Assembly: GCA_018350325.1 (NCBI GenBank)
Contig: JAEVLN010000014.1
Span: 1,514,001-1,578,000, forward strand
Source: Globodera rostochiensis
Lineage: Eukaryota; Nematoda; Chromadorea; Rhabditida; Heteroderidae
Length of the DNA: 64,000 nt
Reading direction: 5' to 3'
Shown piece after piece: positions 62,301-64,000 of the stretch; positions within the stretch are counted from its first letter, which is position 1, and every line of letters begins with the position of its first letter. The notes under the pieces are model-generated. The model was not told the origin of the DNA and did no database searches. It worked only from the letters and a program-made list of their open reading frames with translations. Both the position numbers and the translations under genes were made by a program.

Positions 62301-64000
62301 AGCACTAAGCCAGACGGCCATTGTGTGCCTGTGGAAGATGGTCAATTTCAGAAAAATTGAAATTGCTCGGACCGGAAGATCAAAGTGCACGCGAAGATAA
62401 AGAAGCCCTGAGAGACGGAACAGAAAAGAAGCCGAAGTGTGAAAATATGTGCCGACATGGCCATCGACGCGAAGATGTACAGAACGGGCCAGACCGGTTC
62501 GTTGAAGAACATGGGGAGCAGGTTGAAGAGAACGGAGTGGAAGAGCAGGAAGGGCAGGTACCGAAGCGCGAACGGACTCCACCGGAACCACTCCCAGTTG
62601 GACTCGTCCTGACAACAAATTTAGTGCCAAGATGGTTTCCCCTCGGGTGTTACCTTAAATCGCATCCCCACAAATGGAAATTCCTGAACGCTTGCCGGCT
62701 GCCCCATGCGAAATTCCCACTTATGACTGGCCGACCACACGCAGTACCAAGCGTAACCCACTGTTGTCAGGGCAATTGCCCAGTACAGTGCCATTTCAAA
62801 GCGGGGAAGTGCCGGATAACGAAATAGCGGGGGACGAAAAGTCCTAGCCGGTGCCGAACAAGTTGAATTTGTTGGCATCGCCGGAGTCATATCTTTGCCC
62901 GATGCTGCACCAAAAGATGGACTTTTCATCTTCTTTCCTTCGTCAGCAATTTTGCCGTCTGTAAGACCATTTCTCGTTTTCCTATCGGAAACGATGTTTT
63001 GCATATCTGCTGGAATGGTCAACAAAAAGTGAAACTGGAAATAGAAATCGAAAAATTGAAAAGCGGCGATGTCCAGTGCGGTCGGTCGGTCGGTCGATCG
63101 GATTTGGATGGAATGGAATTGAGCGGGTGGGCGGGGGGACGACCGACCAAAGTATGGAAGGCATAAGCGCCAAATTGCTTTTGTGCGCAGAAAGACCAAT
63201 ACCAACAATGCGTTTGCTGCCTCCTTTTTGGGCACCATCGATCGACGAATGGGGAAAATCGGAAAGAAATTGGGGGGAGGCGGCGGGGGGGCGGGATTGG
63301 AATCGGGGGGGGGGGGCGGGGACCAATGTAAGGAATTGGGAGACTTGACCTTGCCCCCAAGTGGAAGTGCCTCTGCGAGAAACAAATCGATTCGATCTGA
63401 AGTGATCGATTTGGAAGTGAATTTGGAAAAGAATCAATGTGTTGAGCTTTTGAGAATTTGATGGGACAACCAACATTTAAATAAAAAGAGAAGCCAAATC
63501 GCTTGTGGCATTTAATTTTCTGCCATCTCACCGATTTTTATTAGCTTCATCTCATATAATAATACATCTCAAAATTGCTTTTAATATATTTATAAATTTT
63601 CTCAGGGAATGAGAAGCGTTCCATCCTTTCCGCCCCCGAGGGGCAATGCCGTCAGGGCGAATTCCGGTGTCGCGAGAATGGCGCATGCATTGCCAGTACA
63701 AGCGTTTGTAATCGGCACTACGATTGTCGGGACGGCAGTGACGAGCTCAAATGCGGTCAGGGAATGGGAATTATCGCTTTCTGATACCTGAAAATTCCTG
63801 TCGATATAAATTTGTTTATTTATGATATCGGTTTCTTTCCAATCCGGTGATCACTTGTCTGTCCACTCTCAGATTACTATGTGAACGCGCAGATGCAAGC
63901 AGAAGCGGAAAGGCAGGCGGTCTCTGCCCAGCAGCAGCAAAGTCGCTGCGCGGAGGACGAAGTGCGCTGTCCAGTGCAGGCCCTTCGCCAATGCATTCAC
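59351..64000 (+). CDS. SEA / lustrin-like Cys / LDL-receptor class A protein (5' part; runs off the window)
   Basis: Exons that join in frame: 59351-59718, 59831-60024, 60132-60180, 60234-60325, 60522-60695, 63606-63755 and 63873 to the end. The start [18 protein letters not shown] is followed by a hydrophobic [10 protein letters not shown] that is either a signal peptide or a type II anchor. A SEA domain follows ([11 protein letters not shown]; then [20 protein letters not shown] and [10 protein letters not shown]). Next come a lustrin-type cysteine segment ([32 protein letters not shown]) and three LDLa modules: [36 protein letters not shown] with [10 protein letters not shown]; and a third that begins CAEDEVRCP and is cut by the window end. 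Extracellular ligand-binding architecture; a perlecan-type or type II membrane protein is possible. The first LDLa has an insertion of about 11 residues between the Cys-Lys-Asp and Asp-Glu calcium ligands. The whole hhat-like gene lies in its fifth intron. Confidence 0.85.
60696..63605 (+). other. Long intron of the LDLa gene hosting an antisense gene
   Basis: Donor G|GTGAA at 60695/60696 and acceptor CTCAG|GG at 63605/63606 join phase 1 to phase 1 (ACC G|GG AAT), keeping the reading frame between two LDLa modules. The 2,910-bp intron is far longer than the other introns of this gene (51-196 bp) because it contains the hhat-like gene. Confidence 0.8.
61043..63004 (-). CDS. Hedgehog acyltransferase-like MBOAT enzyme (HHAT/Rasp family)
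   Basis: Multi-span ER O/N-acyltransferase that puts palmitate on the N-terminus of secreted ligands. ATG 63002-63004 ([11 protein letters not shown]), stop 61043-61045. After a about 65-residue N-terminal extension, [20 protein letters not shown] matches the first HHAT helix. Further: [73 protein letters not shown] then [31 protein letters not shown]. The catalytic His of LLWHG and the conserved Asp of FDRGL are present, so it is not a dead HHATL/GUP1 type. The last exon (61363-61043) ends with a hydrophilic tail. The gene is entirely inside the 2,910-bp intron of the LDLa gene and on the opposite strand. Nematodes have hedgehog-related rather than true Hedgehog proteins, so the substrate is unknown. 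Confidence 0.9.

Noticed and set aside
62621..63531. Long Pro/Ser/Phe-rich frames upstream of the hhat-like start
   Set aside because: Only the part from ATG 63004 matches an acyltransferase N-terminus; the upstream extension is derived from G/C runs and is likely 5' flank.

Overview
The window is nuclear DNA of a nematode. Every gene is split by short introns (often 30-60 bp). The gene set includes a cuticle collagen, an FMRFamide-like neuropeptide precursor of the flp-16 type, a beta-tubulin with the nematode-type Phe at residue 200, RAB-3 and GPB-1. Long poly-C/poly-G runs and a GC-AG intron would suit a tylenchid such as a cyst nematode, but the species is an inference and cannot be proved from this window.

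Layout. 1-104: tail of an upstream gene. 2.4-3.0 kb (+): small LOTUS/OST-HTH-like protein. 3.3-6.7 kb (-): spliceosome disassembly factor STIP-1/TFIP11. 7.06-8.7 kb (+): beta-tubulin, divergent from stip-1. 10.0-11.0 kb (+): RAB-3. 12.4-14.9 kb (+): concentrative nucleoside transporter (SLC28). 14.9-22.2 kb: gene-poor, full of microsatellites. 22.2-23.7 kb (+): G-protein beta subunit GPB-1. 25.0-34.3 kb (-): a very large multidomain membrane protein (EGF-like, TIL, DOMON, SEA, transmembrane, PPxY tail) with a roughly 64-bp satellite inside one intron. 34.3-39.9 kb: gene-poor. 39.95-40.65 kb (+): flp-16. 41.3-43.1 kb (-): geranylgeranyltransferase I beta subunit. 43.3-45.0 kb (-): PQBP1. 45.6-47.3 kb (-): hnRNP K-like KH protein. 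48.2-49.5 kb (-): CCCH zinc-finger protein. 49.8-51.5 kb: two adjacent non-autonomous DNA transposons, each with a target-site duplication. 52.4-54.05 kb (+): cuticle collagen. 55.2-55.8 kb (+): small secreted helical protein. 56.9 kb (+): signal-peptide exon. 59.35-64.0 kb (+, runs off the window): SEA / lustrin-like Cys / LDLa protein whose 2.9-kb intron holds a complete Hedgehog-acyltransferase-type MBOAT gene on the other strand.

Functional themes are ordinary metazoan ones: splicing and RNA binding (STIP-1, PQBP1, hnRNP K), synapse and neuropeptide signalling (RAB-3, GPB-1, FLP-16), lipid modification (GGTase-I, HHAT-like) and extracellular matrix (collagen, DOMON/TIL and SEA/LDLa proteins). 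I found no operon evidence, tRNA, rRNA or CRISPR. The least ordinary signals are the foldback-like and hAT-like elements, the intronic satellite with higher-order structure, the nested gene and the DOMON/TIL/SEA architecture. Exon boundaries were worked out by hand from splice consensus and family conservation; where they are not certain this is said.
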